The notes under the pieces are model-generated. The model worked only from the letters and a program-made list of their open reading frames with translations. It made no database searches and was not told the DNA's origin. The position numbers were made by a program, and so were the translations under genes. Below are positions 23,303 to 35,900 of a DNA stretch of 64,000 bases, piece after piece; within the stretch, counting starts at the first letter, position 1, and each line of letters opens with the position of its first letter. The DNA is from Pezizomycotina sp. ARF18 (taxonomy: Eukaryota > Ascomycota): positions 36,257-100,256 of the forward strand of contig AZLU01000151.1 of NCBI GenBank assembly GCA_002224055.1. Reading direction: 5' to 3'.

Positions 23303-25046
23303 TTACCATATCGAGTTGTAAGCGTTCAATTTGACCTTCTCGAATCCGTGCGGTTCTCGAAGGTCGAAGATGTATATCGCCCTCCAGTCTGCGCCAGGAT
23401 CACCCTGCCCCTTCCGACGAACGATATGGCCCGCAATCCAGGCAGGAAGGCCAATCTCCACGCCTTAGAGTTCGGGCAGCTTAGGTTCACACCTTGCTTC
23501 CTGACAAGTTCAAGCGTCGGCCAGATTTCATCCTTCGGGGGCTCGGCGGCAGAATATTTAGCCTGGTAGACACGCAGGGCCCGTGAACGGGACGGTACAA
23601 GACGTCTTCGCCGATGGTATCTTCGTGCGGAATATCCCTCCAGCCTCGCTCTATCCGCCAGAACCACAGCTCCCCGTTCGAGTAACCGATCGTGATCCCC
23701 ATGAAGTGTATCTTTTGTACGAAATCGTAGTATAGCAGCGGCGAAGCGCTCACGTGCGTTACGCGGACACCGTCCTTGTCCGGCCCTGTCGGTGCGGCTA
23801 CCCAATGGTGGACAACAGCGAGCTGTTTCGGTTCGGACGATGATGACATGAATGGTATCTCATTCTCCATACCTGCAATGAAGACGTCGTTCGAAGGTGT
23901 GATGATTATGAGCGTGTAGCCGTCGACCTGCACGGGCACAGTGATGACGTGGCACACCTCTTCCCTCCAGTGACCTAGCGCACCTTTCCCTGGAAAACGC
24001 ACACGCATTATCCGGCTGCAGACGTTAGAAGGGGCCTTCCGTACATCAAGAAGGGCATTCTGCGCCGGAGTGTTCGTCGGCAGCGCGGGTATTCTCTGCA
24101 CCCTCGAGAAAAGGCCTGACAGGAATCGATTCAGCTTGCCACCGCTACCCTCCGTACCGTCGCTCGCTTCTCGCGGTGGGCTTTCGCTGCCGCGGATGCC
24201 GTCCGCTCCGAAACATTCACCTCGTAAAATGTTATCGGGGAAAGGGAAGCAAACGTGTACGTCTCGCCCATGCCGTTCCGAAATTCTATCGTAACGGTCT
24301 TGACAGTGTTCGCAATGTCGTCCTCCGTGATTGTCACCTGCACGACCCTGGATTCCGGAGCAGATTTGATGTCGAGTATCATAGTCAACGGACCCTGCCC
24401 CGGTTCGCACGGGCAGCACGACTGCCTGTGGGGCCTCGTCTGGAACGATTTATGGCTCTTCGAGAAAACCCGGTAGATGTACAGCTTCCTCCTCGCACCT
24501 CTCCCGGCCACCAGGCCAGCCAAGTTCCCGGATGCAGAAAACCCACGCACTCGAACCCCATCGACGGATCCAACGGCGGCCGCACAAACCCATCCAGCAC
24601 GCCCGAGTTCTCCCTCTCCAGCACGCTCGACGCATCCAGCACGCTCCTCGAGCACGCAACCCTGAACCTGCTCCCCGGCCACTCCACGATCATGGTGTTG
24701 AACATCTTCAGAAGCTGGTTGAGGTCGAAGCGGCGCTTGCAAGGGCAGTGGCTGAGACAGCCCAAAACGGGGTACCGGCAGTTGACGTTCATCTCGTGGA
24801 TGTGCTTCTCCAGGAATATCCGCGTGTACGATGCCCGGAACCAGTGCCTGCAAACTAATCTTGCGCTGTCAAAGTCGGCAGGTGACAGCCATCTCAGGAA
24901 CTCTTGGACGACTTCGAGTGGGAGGTAGGGTATCGAGGGTGCTGCTGTTGTTATTGTTGTTGTTCCTGCTGCCTTGCCTGTGGACCGCAGTGGGCCTGCA
25001 TCCGATATGCCGACATAGGGCCGAAACGGTAGCCCGATGGAGCCAT
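23303..25046 (-). CDS. F-box domain protein
   Basis: F-box proteins recruit substrates to SCF ubiquitin ligases through Skp1. The F-box is YLPLEVVQEFLRWLSP with SARLVCRHWFRAS behind it (about 24835-24930). The rest resembles the large fungal family in which a C-terminal region detects a conformational propeller-like fold: FRNGMGETYTFAS, GITIGYSNGELWFWR, DVLYRPVHGPC, ISFVGRGRVIL and a closing ADWRAIYIFDL, ending at TAA 23303-23305. At least four frame changes occur (near 24455, 24180, 23580 and 23390). The start is a guess: ATG at 25044-25046 opens MAPSGYRFGPMSAYRM, followed by a Gln-rich CAA tract, but it needs one more frame change to reach the F-box. Substrate unknown. Confidence 0.75.
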
Positions 25047-26275
25047 ATTTTGCGAAAGGCACGAGGGTTACGAGAATCTGGTCACGAAGTCGATGTTGAC
25101 ATGTGTATGTATGTATAGGAGGGGATGTAAAAAGAGGAAGGGATATTTGTTTATGGAGGGGAAAGAGAAGAATAAAGAAGAAAAGAAAGACAAGAAGGAC
25201 GAAAGACAAAAAAGGACAAGGGAAGAAGAAAAAAAAAAAAAGAAAAAAAAGCACGGCAAAAATTTTTTTCCTTTATCCTTCGATTTTATTTATTTATTAT
25301 TATTATTTCCCACCTTTACCTTCCTTTCTTTCCTCTCAACCACTTCCTCGTTTTGGACCTTCTTCTTCCTTGCAGCTAAAGTAACGGTGACCGGAGCAGA
25401 ATTTCCCGTCCTTTCGCTGTTCCCCCTTGTTCTTTCAACTAACTAGTTCCTTGGTTCTTTGCCTTTTCGTAACTTGATTATTATTATTTTTTTTTTCTTG
25501 CTCTTCGTTAGCTTATTGCTAATTTCGGGGAAGGGCGGCTTCTCCTGAGTTGTGATAGGGTGATAAGGGCTCAAAGGAGGCAAGTAAGAAGTAGAGACTA
25601 TTAAGAAATCGATTCGCTCATTAGTACCACTGCAGAGAAAGCAAGCCATGTGCGACGGGGAGTCTGAGATCCCCTTTTTTATTACGATTTATATGTATAA
25701 TTTTTTTTACACGAACCATTGATGCGATCGTACTTTACTTGCATCAATAAGAGATCGTGAGATATACGAGCTAGCCAAGTCTTCTAGCTCTTTTTCAGAC
25801 GAAAAAGTAAGCATATACAGTATGGAAACTTCGGAAAGGCAAGCATGACGGCAAATGCAGCAGAAAAACGAGCACAGTACTTTTATCAATTCAAATCTCG
25901 AATCCGCGGACATTCTCGAAATTGAAATTTAATATTAAGAAGAAACCCCCCAAATCCTCAGCAACGGTTTCATGTCCTATATTAACATGTCCAGCCTTAC
26001 GCACGGGTTCGGATAGGGCCAACTCTGTAACGCCATCCCGTCGCCTTTACCTATTACATGGTTGATGAGCAATGCAAATTTTCTATCTTCGTTGTAACTT
26101 GTGGTAACCATAAGAACCGGTTTTAGATGGATATGGAATTAGAACAAGGGGATCTGAGAGCTAGGAAGATGCGCAACGGGTATCTCGATCGCGTAGGATT
26201 TTTATCCATGAAAAGAAATGCTGGCATTACGGGACTGAATGATATTGTTTTTAATTGCTCTAAATTTCGGATGCT
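25047..26275. other. Spacer between F-box gene and RNase H2C
   Basis: Strand-asymmetric: 25150-25260 is purine-rich on the plus strand, then T-rich. No gene is supported. Open frames here are lysine-rich or phenylalanine-rich low complexity. Confidence 0.55.
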
Positions 26276-26970
26276 TCAACTCACGGCCGCCGTGCTCTCT
26301 TCGAAACCGGATTCATCGTCGTAACCGTTAATCTATTAAAAAGAGAAAATATATTAGAATTGGATCCTTGCACTCAATTTATCAAAAATTAGTTATATTC
26401 CTTACAGCTTTCGAAAAGTCCACCCATTCCTGCACCGACCGGATAAATTTGTCCTTTCCGTCGTCTGGCAGCGTTTCGTGCCCGTAGACCACCAGCTCAT
26501 CAAACGTGCCGACGCTCCTCCAGTTTTCCATCGTGATCTTCTCCTGCTCTTCGTCGTCGCTTTCGTTCTGGGCGGAATTGTCGTTTGTTGTAGGAGCTTC
26601 GCTCGATGAGGGTTCGAGAATATGACCTGAATATTTTGTTGAAAAAACACCCGCGCGCCGGAGCCGTAGATGAAAGTTAGCCCTACTGTAGCTTCGGAAA
26701 CGCGTTTTGTTTATGCGTTCTTAAATATTAGTTAGAGGTAATAAAAAAGATTTACCCGTATACCCAACTGGTAGCTTCATAGCTGTTCCACCAGCTTCCT
26801 CCCCCTAAAGTACGCCGTTCTCGTCCCGTCATCGTTATTCTCAGGTAGCCAGTGCCGTTTCGTCGAGTTTACGGGGCCGTTGTGGTCAACCTGGCAAGGC
26901 AGGACGTTGGCGACACACTTGGACGAGGATGAAGAGGAGGATTCGTATCTATTGATATCTGCGACGGCAT
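26276..26970 (-). CDS. RNASEH2C: Ribonuclease H2 subunit C (Rnh203 type)
   Basis: Non-catalytic subunit of RNase H2, which removes ribonucleotides misincorporated in DNA and RNA:DNA hybrids. Three exons: 26756-26970, 26406-26626 and 26276-26332. Landmarks are VLPCQVDHNGPVN, RTAYFRGRKL, TAMKLPVGYTGHILEP, an acidic linker (NESDDEEQEK) and the terminal module FDELVVYGHETLP plus FIRSVQEWVDFSKA, all typical of the family. The coding length is 493 bases; one missing base near 26950 (after MPSQIS) and one near 26788 (RKLV/GTAMK) bring it to 165 codons, a normal small size. It lies just downstream of RPA2 on the same strand. Many automatic annotations would miss it because of its size and frame breaks. 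Confidence 0.88.
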
Positions 26971-27501
26971 TGTTATGGAGGAAGGTGTCGTTCGTTTTAC
27001 GAGGAAAGTTTAAAGTTTAATTCAGGAAGATGCGGAAAGTCGAGTGTATTGCTGTGAGACGTGTTTAATTAAGGTGTCTGCGCATGAATTTGCGGCGAGT
27101 AAAAAAATTTTAAGCGGGAAAGCTAGCTGCTAAGAGCTCTGGGAGCTCCCAATTGCGGAACCGCAAATTCTGAGTGTATCTACACTGCTGTCTAACAATT
27201 CGTTGAACAAAGCATATTTGTTTCTTTACTCCAGAGAGCATCCAAGAGAGAAATATTTAGGAGCTATAGAAGCCATCTTATAATATCGAGAGTATAATAT
27301 AAATTGTTATAATCCAAATGCAAAAGTATCCTTTTTTCGTTCTTTTGTTTTCTGCCATGTAATTGAACAATGTCCCCTTATATATATATATATATATATA
27401 TAAAGATAGAAAAAGTGAAAAAGAGCAAAGGCATTAAGTAAAATTTGGTTGACCATAGTCTCGAGACAGCTCCGCTAGCTACTCCATTGCTTATGTAACT
27501 T
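26971..27501. promoter_or_regulatory. RNase H2C upstream region / RPA2 3' region
   Basis: 530 bases with a (TA)n tract at 27380-27402 and no coding signal. It must hold the RPA2 terminator and RNase H2C promoter, but no specific element is identifiable. Confidence 0.5.
27380..27402. repeat. (TA)n microsatellite
   Basis: Perfect alternating TA run of about 23 bases in the RPA2-RNase H2C spacer. Confidence 0.9.
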
Positions 27502-28650
27502 CTAGTCCATTATCGCGATGTGATCGTCGTCCTAGTTTGTGTAAAAGGTTAGAGCAAATGATATCAAAACAAAACAGTATAGATCTAAAATCCCCTTTGT
27601 AGATAGCTAAAATGTAAAAACTTACCACGGTCGTGAAACCGAAGCCGGTTTCTATTAGTTCCTCGACAGTTTGATAAACGTCGGCAATCTTCATTCCGGT
27701 CTTCTCGGCGATCTGGTTCACGTGCAGGCCTTCATTACTGTCCGGGACGCTCTTGATCGCTGCGTAGACTCTCCTGGCGTTCGCGGACAGACCAGCAGGT
27801 CCACCGCCGCCGCCTCCGCCGCCGCCTCCAGCAGCACCAGCGTCCGTCATATGCGTATCGTTCCCGTACCCATCGCCACCGCCGGCCGCTTTACCACCCT
27901 CATCCAAAGGTCCCTCGTGAAGTACAGGTGCACCGCCGTCGCTTCGAGCAGGTGGAACAAAACCTCGTTGTAATCCGTAACCGGACGGATGTTGTGCGTA
28001 CCCACGTGCCTCCTGCCGTTCTGATCCTTCAGATTACCTACGACGCGGACGTACATCCCTCCGTAATGCCCGAGCTGGGGCCCGCGCCGCCGGCGTCGGC
28101 GTCGTTTCCAGGGTCGAGCCACTGTTTGACTTCCATGATGCCGTCCCGTCGTCGACTTTCAGCGTAATGTTGTGGACTGCTCGACGACGTTGCGGACCTG
28201 CCCGACAAAGCTGACCTGACTAAGCTCGTTGTTATCTAGGTGGAAGGTGGTCGAGTCCGGGTGCGGTTGGTTGGCGTCGAGCATCTGCTTTACGGTGCAC
28301 GGCCTGAGGGAGCTTTGTTGAATGCCTACAGATAATTCAAGTTAGCTTCCAAAGCTTCTCAGCTGAGTATAGTAGAGAGAGTGTGTGTGGTAGAGTGTAC
28401 TTTAGAGGGAGTAGTTTGGCTGCCCGCTTGCGAACCGCTGAAGAAACACCAGCTCCTGCTCCTCCAGTAGCTGAGTACGAGGTGGTCTGGTAGCCGCCGC
28501 CGCCGCCGCACCTCTGCCTCCTCCACCGCCGCCTCCGTAGTCACCGTAGTCTTCATCGCCACCGAGGAGATCTTCGTCAGCCTTTATACTGCTGCTTTCT
28601 TTCTTGATGTAGCGCTGAGGCATGTTTGGCTTGTTTTGATAGCTCCTCAT
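27502..28650 (-). CDS. RPA2: Replication protein A 32 kDa subunit
   Basis: Middle subunit of the RPA heterotrimer that coats single-stranded DNA in replication, repair and recombination. The N-terminus is a Gly/Ser/Tyr-rich phospho-region (DYGDYGGGGGGG, 28480-28560) running to SQAGSQTTPSK. Intron about 28340-28400 joins it to SSLRPCTVKQMLDA. The OB-fold reads NELSQVSFVGQVRNVVEQST, DGT-GIMEVKQWLDP, GMYVRVVGNLKDQNGRRHVG and LLEATAVHLYFTR. After a Gly-rich linker comes the winged helix (GLHVNQIAEKTGMKIADVY). Intron 27532-27625 leads to the last exon, DDDHIAIMD, ending at TAG 27502-27504; a TVDDDH-type ending is a family hallmark. At least four single-base losses (about 28173, 28154, 28078, 27914) and two upstream are needed. 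The start at 28650 is uncertain; a shorter N-terminus is possible. Confidence 0.92.
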
Positions 28651-28704
28651 TGCCCTTAATTTGAAGCAGAAGATATACTATACAATCTACGTATTTTATA
28701 TCTT

Positions 28705-29276
28705 TTACTTCTTGATTTGCTTTTCTATGTATGTTTCTAGTAGAGTTTGTGCTCTACTCTTAAGAAGAGGTGCTAGCTTGTGTTGAAGTGAAGCTAGTTG
28801 CTGTAAGAAGGCAGGAGATGGATTTTTGTTTGCTTGAAGAGCTAAAATGAAAGGAAAAGAAAATAATAAATAAAATAAAAATAATAAATAAAAATAATAA
28901 ATAAAAATCAAAATAAAAATCAAAATAAATAAAGTGATAACAAAGGCTTGTTATTATTAAATGAAGGGGGTAACTTACTCATAGCTACTGTTCGTCTCTG
29001 AAGCTCAACTGCTTCCTCTCAACCCTTTAACAAAATTTTACTTGCAAGCTTTTCGAGGCTTAGAGACGAATCCCATGCGATCAAAATTCTTAAAAATCCT
29101 GCAGAATATACAAAATCAAGGTTATAGAAGATTTAAAGGTAAGCCAAGCTACTAGTATAAGCGGTAGATATCAAGTTTCGCCGTTGAGACAGCGAGGAAG
29201 GCAAAGCTGCAAGATAGCGGAGAAGTTTTTGGCGGTGTTGTTGTTTTTTTTGTGGTGAAGGTGCGTGAAATTTCAT
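28705..29276 (-). CDS. Small unrecognised coiled-coil protein, spliced
   Basis: Not recognised. Evidence that it is a gene: an open frame from ATG 29274-29276 (MKFHAPSPQKKQQHRQKLL...) and a strong splice pair, donor GA|GTAAGTT (about 28977) to a T-rich acceptor TTTTAG (about 28843). That pair joins EAVELQRRTVAM to TLQANKNPSPAFLQQL in frame, ending in KQIKK at 28705. The joined part is helical with a heptad-like pattern, basic and about 100-150 residues. A further intron ending near 29100 (TTCTGCAG) is likely but needs one frame correction, because an in-frame TGA precedes EAVELQ. Only about 55 bases separate it from the proposed RPA2 start, so it could alternatively be mis-modelled. A small kinetochore, BLOC or Mediator-type subunit would fit the shape, but nothing supports a specific one. 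Confidence 0.4.
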
Positions 29277-29984
29277 TGCAGGAACAGCAAGAAAAAGAGC
29301 TTTACGCGTGAGCGCGTTCAGCGAGCACGTGAGATAGAGTAAAAAGCAGCTGAAACTCGGTAATGGCTCTTTGGACTTCAGAAGACTAAACATTCAAGAG
29401 TAGCAACGACTTCGACTGTACGGTTTTAGACATGATGCGTACATGTGCTACATATTGCATTATTATTGTAGTAAGATCATTCTAGGTGTTTTGTGTGTAT
29501 ATCAATATTATTATCATATTACGAATTATTCAAATCGGCTGTATATATGCTACATGATAGCGCTAGCAATAGAAAGAAACAAATGCTATGAGAATACTAT
29601 GAGAAAGGAAAACAAGACATAGAAAGCTATAGTATCGAAGATGCCTGATATACTTGGAAAAATATAATGCTAGCTATCGGAGGCTTGTATATAATCGATT
29701 AAAGGGAGAAATAAGGACGATAAGATGTTCCAATTCGCTATATAAGATTTCGTTTATAAAGAAAGATGTAACGGAATTCAGCGAAGGTAACGATAGAAAC
29801 GCCGTGGATGTGTTAAAATCAAGAGAGAGAAAAAATACAAAATGTAAGCATGGAAACAAATGCTGGTGGAAAATGTATCATTACAAAACCATAAGAAAAG
29901 GTGCTGAAGTGAAATGTGGACAGAAAAAAAGAGCTCCAAAAATCGTGAACAAGCGATCAGGTGATACTTGCGACTACGAATCCA
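29277..29984. other. Spacer downstream of MOR2/TAO3
   Basis: About 700 bases with no recognisable gene. A plus-strand frame (29654-29998, Lys/Arg/Asn-rich) lacks any known motif and overlaps the probable MOR2/TAO3 3' UTR. Confidence 0.5.
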
Positions 29985-32900
29985 TCAACCGACACTAGGG
30001 CTAGTTTGCCTTGGAATGACAGGGATCGGTGGTTTCCCAAACTTTGGTGTCTTAGGCGAAGTCTTGCTGTCAAGCCTCAGCTTCGACGATGTTGTCGACG
30101 ACATGGTTCCTGGCATGCTCCCAGACGCTGTCGATACTGCTGTTGCTGATGCTGCGGCGGCAGCGGCAGCGGCATCCTCCCGCTCCTTCTCCCTCGTCTT
30201 GCGAAGGTTTCTCGCTGCCGTCATGCCAGACTTGGCTTTCTGCCCGGCGTTGCGTAGCAGGCTTTCGAAAAGGAACGGGGAATCGGACTTGGTAGTCTCA
30301 GAACCGAACCGTCATCGGAATCATCATCGTAGTCGTCGTCGCTCGAGGAAGAATCGGACGGCGAAACGGCTGCCTGTATGGCGAGCATATCGGGCGACAG
30401 AATACCCCTATTAGGAATACCTCCCCTGCCCATCATCGGCATAGGCGGCGCGGCGAACAGCGTCGGTGTCATCGGCGGGTGGGCAGCCTGCATCGGCGTG
30501 CTGAGCGAATCCGCAAACGTGTTCTTAAACGACGTGACGCTGGGTGTTCTTTGCAGCGAGCGATTGAGGATGTGGTAGACACGACTATCGTAGATTTGCG
30601 GTGCGGATTCCCGACGTCCTGATTTTGCTCAAGCTCCGCTGGTGGGTGTTGCGGGCCGTTGATAGATTCGTCCGCGAAGAAGAGGTCCAAGCTTTCCAAG
30701 CGACCGACCATTTCACCCAGAGCATCCACCCTGGCGTCCTCTGAAAGCATCGTTCCCGTACGATCCTGGAAGCCTGCGTAATTGTAATCCTCCTGCTGGA
30801 ATTGAAGATCAGGAGTAGAGACGTTTGTATCTTCGGGTGTCTGAGGTGGCTGGCAGGTATAGAAGACCGCGTGCACGTTATCCCTTGTCGTGACCGCATA
30901 ATCGCCGGCATGGGTATCGACCAGCCGCTGTCCTCCGGTATCCAAAGAGTGTCTCCGTCCGCTCAAACTCCTTCCTAAGTGTTCGATTGCCCATGCTCAT
31001 CCTCATAACCTGCCTATCCATCTTGCCGCCCGAAATTGCGATAACCTTATCCAGAACCTCCAAGGCTTGCTGGCAGTATTCCGTTTGCAAAAGACGTAGG
31101 AGAGGTGATATGAGATCTGCACTAACCCAGCAAATTCGGGCTTCTTCATGTCAATGAGGGGTATGATGCTCTTTAGCAGTTCCATCACTTTAAGCTTGAA
31201 CCAGCTGAGGCTGTTGAAAAGCAAACCGACGAGATTAATCAACGTTGGCGCTTCCCAGCTGGGGAAATAAGTATCTTTTAGTGCGCCAACAGCCAGAGCT
31301 TTGAACATATCCTTCGACCGGAAACGCTGGCTCGCAAAAACCGACATGCACCTCGAAATTTCTGGTCGTTCTTCGGCTTCGGCAAGGGCTTGGAGCCGCT
31401 CGGCGCATTGCGTCTCCTCCCGCGAGACACTCCCCTTCTCAGCTGCATTCAGGAACCTCGGAAGATTCGCCAGGAAGGCAAATAGTAGGCGATCGCTGCC
31501 ACCGATCAGAGGGTTGCTGGGGAGCAGGCTCATTTTATCCATAACCTGCCATGTCTTGGTGAGTGCCAGGGAAGATCTCAATCCCTTTTCAAGAAGCGAC
31601 TGTAATCCGTCAACTTTCCTTCCCATTAGGCGGAGCCATTTGGAGGAGGTATTCTACGGTTTGCGGGTCCGCCAAATCAACGCGATCAATGTACTTCTCC
31701 AACACTGCCAACACTTCCATGAATTCTTTCTCGTGGATAGTGTGAAGGCACGCAACGATTGCCCAGAACAGCTGAGGGAACTGTAGAAGACTTTGACCGT
31801 CCATGTCATTATCACGCAGTTAATTGTAATAAGGATCTCCATCGCAAACGATTGGATGTCAGACGAGTTATCGGCAATCGTATTGGACAACCGGGCCAAC
31901 ATATCCGCTAGCATAGCCTGATCCAGCGCAGTCAAGAGGCATCTGTAAACCTGGAAGGATCGGCACGCCAGATGTCTGACGGGGCATTCGTTGCCCAGGT
32001 GAGTGCAATCTTACCCCACTGCTCCTTGATATCTGGAAATTCTCGTGCGAAGATATTGAGCACTTCGCCCACCATCTGTTCCATGGAACTTGGGACCCGA
32101 ATCCTGTCATCTTCGATAGCGACTTCGTCGTAAGCCCAATTCGTCTTCGCCTTCGCGTCCGAACCATATCAACAAAATCCTCGTTGCAGACCGAGTCGCA
32201 GGCTCCGTTCGGGGCCCATCCTTGACAGCACCAGCTCGTGTACCAAATGTACTAGCATTTCTCGGGCCTGTTCCTGAACGAGCGGGACGTAATGATCCCA
32301 CAGAATGAAGACTACCTGTAAGAGCAGTGGAAGATTGGCAGCGATGGTCGGCACGGGCCCAACAACAAGATCGACCAAAAGTATTAAACCAGATGTCCGC
32401 AAGAAAACCCATGCTAAGAGTAGAGACGCAAGCAGTCAGTAAGAATCCTCGGTAAATTTTTTAAGATAACACTTACTGCTTGCCACCATGCGGTAGGAAA
32501 CTCGACAAATCAGCAAGATGAGGGAAGCTTGAGGGATCTGGTTTAGTGTACGGTTCGTGGCTCTGGATGCTCATGAGCTTGGGTTGGAGGTAAGCTAGCA
32601 ATGCCTCGGTAAGCTTGGCACCGGTCGTTGTTCCTGCCAGAAATACAATTATCTGCTTGCCAACAGCAACGAAATTTTGTTCCTTTCGCTCGAGACTTTG
32701 CGAGATGACAAAATCTAAAATGACTTTGACATTGCCACTGTAAGGAGCTGTTGCTAGAGCACACCAGAGCGCTTCGACCTCGTTGTGCAACTTCAGGCCG
32801 AATTTTACCATTATTCGAACAAATTTACGAGAACCATGTACGACCAGGGAGTTGGGGCTCCGCTAGGGTCTTGCTGTAGCTCAAGAGCTTGAACCCAAGG

Positions 32901-35900
32901 TAGAAGAACGGCCAGGAGATCTCTTTGGGACTTCGAGTCAACGAGATTGAAGAAGTAGGTGAATTCGGAAAACACCATGAAAGCTTGTTCTGTGTAGAGT
33001 CGGGACAGCATTTTTGAAAGTTCAAACTGAGCTCGTTTGTAGACAGCCATGGTCCTATCCGATATGCTGACTTCGTAGTCCATGACGGTGTTCGCAGAAA
33101 GTGTCGCTCTGCAGGCCTCGTAGGAGTGACGCGGCTCGGCTTCGAATTTTCGCATCTTCGTCACCAATCTTGTAAAGCGCTAGGCAAACGACTTCCAGAG
33201 GCCACAAGGGAAATCGGCGGATGTCAAAAGGACGTCTGAAACTACCGTAAAATACTCTCGATACCTTTGGCGTTCGGCCTGTAGAGGTAACACTGCCGCA
33301 CAGCTATTGCAATCAGGTGTGGGTTATCCTTATTCGACATCAACAAGTTTTGTAAGGCTCTTCGTCCAATCCTGTGCAGGCGATCACTGGATTCACTGAA
33401 GATGCTGTCAAGCCAGCTGAAGACTCCAAAGACGTGAATGCTGCCGTCGCTTTGTTCTCGATAGTCCTACTTATTGGCCATACTGTTCATAGAGATCGTT
33501 AGTTTCCCATAATCCATATGCTGTTCAAAATACTGGATGATGATATAACTTACACACAAAGATGCCATGGCGCTTAGAGCAGCAGCCCTCAAGTCATTCC
33601 TTTTCGATTTCGATGGAAGCAGAAATGTTTGCTTGCACACCGGACTCTTGAGCTCGCTCTCTAGCTGCTTCCCCACCTTTCGAGCAAGTAATACAAAGAA
33701 GTTCGTCCCTCGAAGGCAACCAGCGTTCGGGATCCTCTGTATTGAGCAAGCATCATATAGTTGTTCGAGCAGTCCACAGAAATATCGCCGGAGCCTATTG
33801 TATTCGTGCTGGCTATCCATTTCCGCGTCATTGAGAAACTGCTTCATGTCCTTAATAACCCGACCATATGGCTCAAAATGGTGATATCCTCGTAGATCGG
33901 GCGCTGTTGCAGGAGGTGAGAGGTAAGCTGCATATGTGTGTTATCTCCGTACGGAGCCGATCCTGCTGGGAGATCTCCTTGAACCCCGAAGGCGTTGGTG
34001 CCCTTTGCGACCGATTCGACTGAGAATGCTGGCTTGAATCGTTCCACTTTTGGTACGGAACTAAGCATTCAAGAAGGGTTTGTACAGGTTGACGTTGATC
34101 GAACCAAGCCCGTAACAACCGCTTCTCGAACGGCGGAGTTCTCGCTCGCGAGGAACGGTATAACATCTGGAAGAGTGCTCTGCCAGAAAAGACGCTCATA
34201 TGGCACAGAGGATGAAGCAGTTCGCCTGACCCGGCGGTCTTTGAAGTTTTACGGGCGTGCTGAGAACCAGTACTGTACTTGTCTACTCTGATCATTAATC
34301 AGAGTAAGGGTTGTGCAGGCAACGATTAGGTAAAGCTTCCACTGCTCTATTGCAACTTCCAGAGGAGTTGTCAGGGTTTTAGGCGCTCCAGGTTTGTGCG
34401 TAGTGCCCTCGAACATTCCACCTGTAGTTTTTGATGATTCTGCCGCCATAGAGATTTGTGTATGCATTTGAAGCAGTCGCGAGCAAACGCTGTTACGACA
34501 CTGCACGACGGTCAAGGGAAATTTGTCGAAGCAGATCTTCACCAAACGCGGAAAAGTTTAAACCACAGAGACGCGTCGTACTGGTTGTCGCTTGTGCAGA
34601 GCCCTATCAAGGCATTCTGCGACTTTGTTTCCGAGAGCTCCTCTGAGCCGGCTTCGATCCGCAACAGACCATTTTTCATCATTAATGTTTTGGTTTAGGA
34701 CACTGTGGGAGTCGTATTCGAGAATATGGATGATGCGCGTGAAACGTGTAGAGTCACGTTGTGCTCGAGTATTGGTGTTTGCCTTGATTGTTCCGCCACC
34801 ATCATCATTATGTTCCTCGAGCGCTTCGTCGAACTCCGTTATAAGCCGCAGGACCATGATGGCGAACTTGCGCACTATCTTCGACTGGCTAGCCAAAAAG
34901 AATAGACCGTGTGACTCTATTTCATCCACGAAAGCACGGACGTTAGCGATTTCAAGGTCATCGATCTTGGAGTAGAAGTTCCAGCATATTGATCGGCCCG
35001 ACTCTCCAAAGTAGGTGTCTTGGTTTTTTGCTTGATTGCTTCGATCCAAATCCGCAATAGCTCGGCGTAAAGTTTCAACGTATTCTCGATATGGGCTGAG
35101 CCAAGCATGCCACCGTCGTACGTTGTAGCATACTTCTCGTCAAAGTCAAATATAAATCTAGCGAACCCGATGATAACCTTTTGGCGAGCATTCGATTGGC
35201 GTGCGATGCACTTCAACGCATTCGAAGATGCAATTGCAACGTTCGAGTCGGTGTGCGCAGTACCGTGGCAAAGAATTTCGACAAGTTTGGCAAAGGAGAT
35301 GTCGGCGGCAAAGCACGCGGAAGTGCGCAAAAGCTATGTTGAGGAGGTCGTAGAATGACTGCTTCTGATCAAGGGTGGGATGGTCAAGGTTAAAAGAAAA
35401 CGTTGCTGTGACCGGAGTTTCGGTTGTGTATGATTGATGCGCTCATCAATTAGAGCTTTCCACCAAAATTTGTATCACAAATCAATGTGATCCTGCCAGA
35501 ATCTCCGAGAATTTTTCGCAGTACTCCTTGACAGTAGCTCCAAATCTATCCACGGCAGCGGCCTTGACATGCGATCAAGCTTCTTCATCGCTTCAGTCCT
35601 CTCGGAGTCGAACTTTGCAAGCCACGTCGAAGTGGGTGGTATCCTTTCCACCTGCGAAGACTCAAACTTTTGGGGGAAAGGCGGGGGCTCTTCCGGATTC
35701 TCGAGATCGGTCATTATGGCAAGGAAGGACTTATTCCCACGATCATGCGCTCGGGAGAAAGCTGTTCAACGGACATGCTGTTAGTCGCCAGGATATTGTC
35801 TGCGTTTAACAGTGGCGATAAGATGATTCTAAAGCAGAAGTCCTGGTGTCTATATCCTATGACGCGTATAAGCTGTATATAAGACTCCATCAAATCTTGG

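Noticed and set aside
22809-23309. 166-codon minus-strand frame, Phe/Tyr/Leu-rich
   Set aside because: Composition follows the AT-rich spacer; no start context, splice signals or motif, and an opposed frame covers the same bases.
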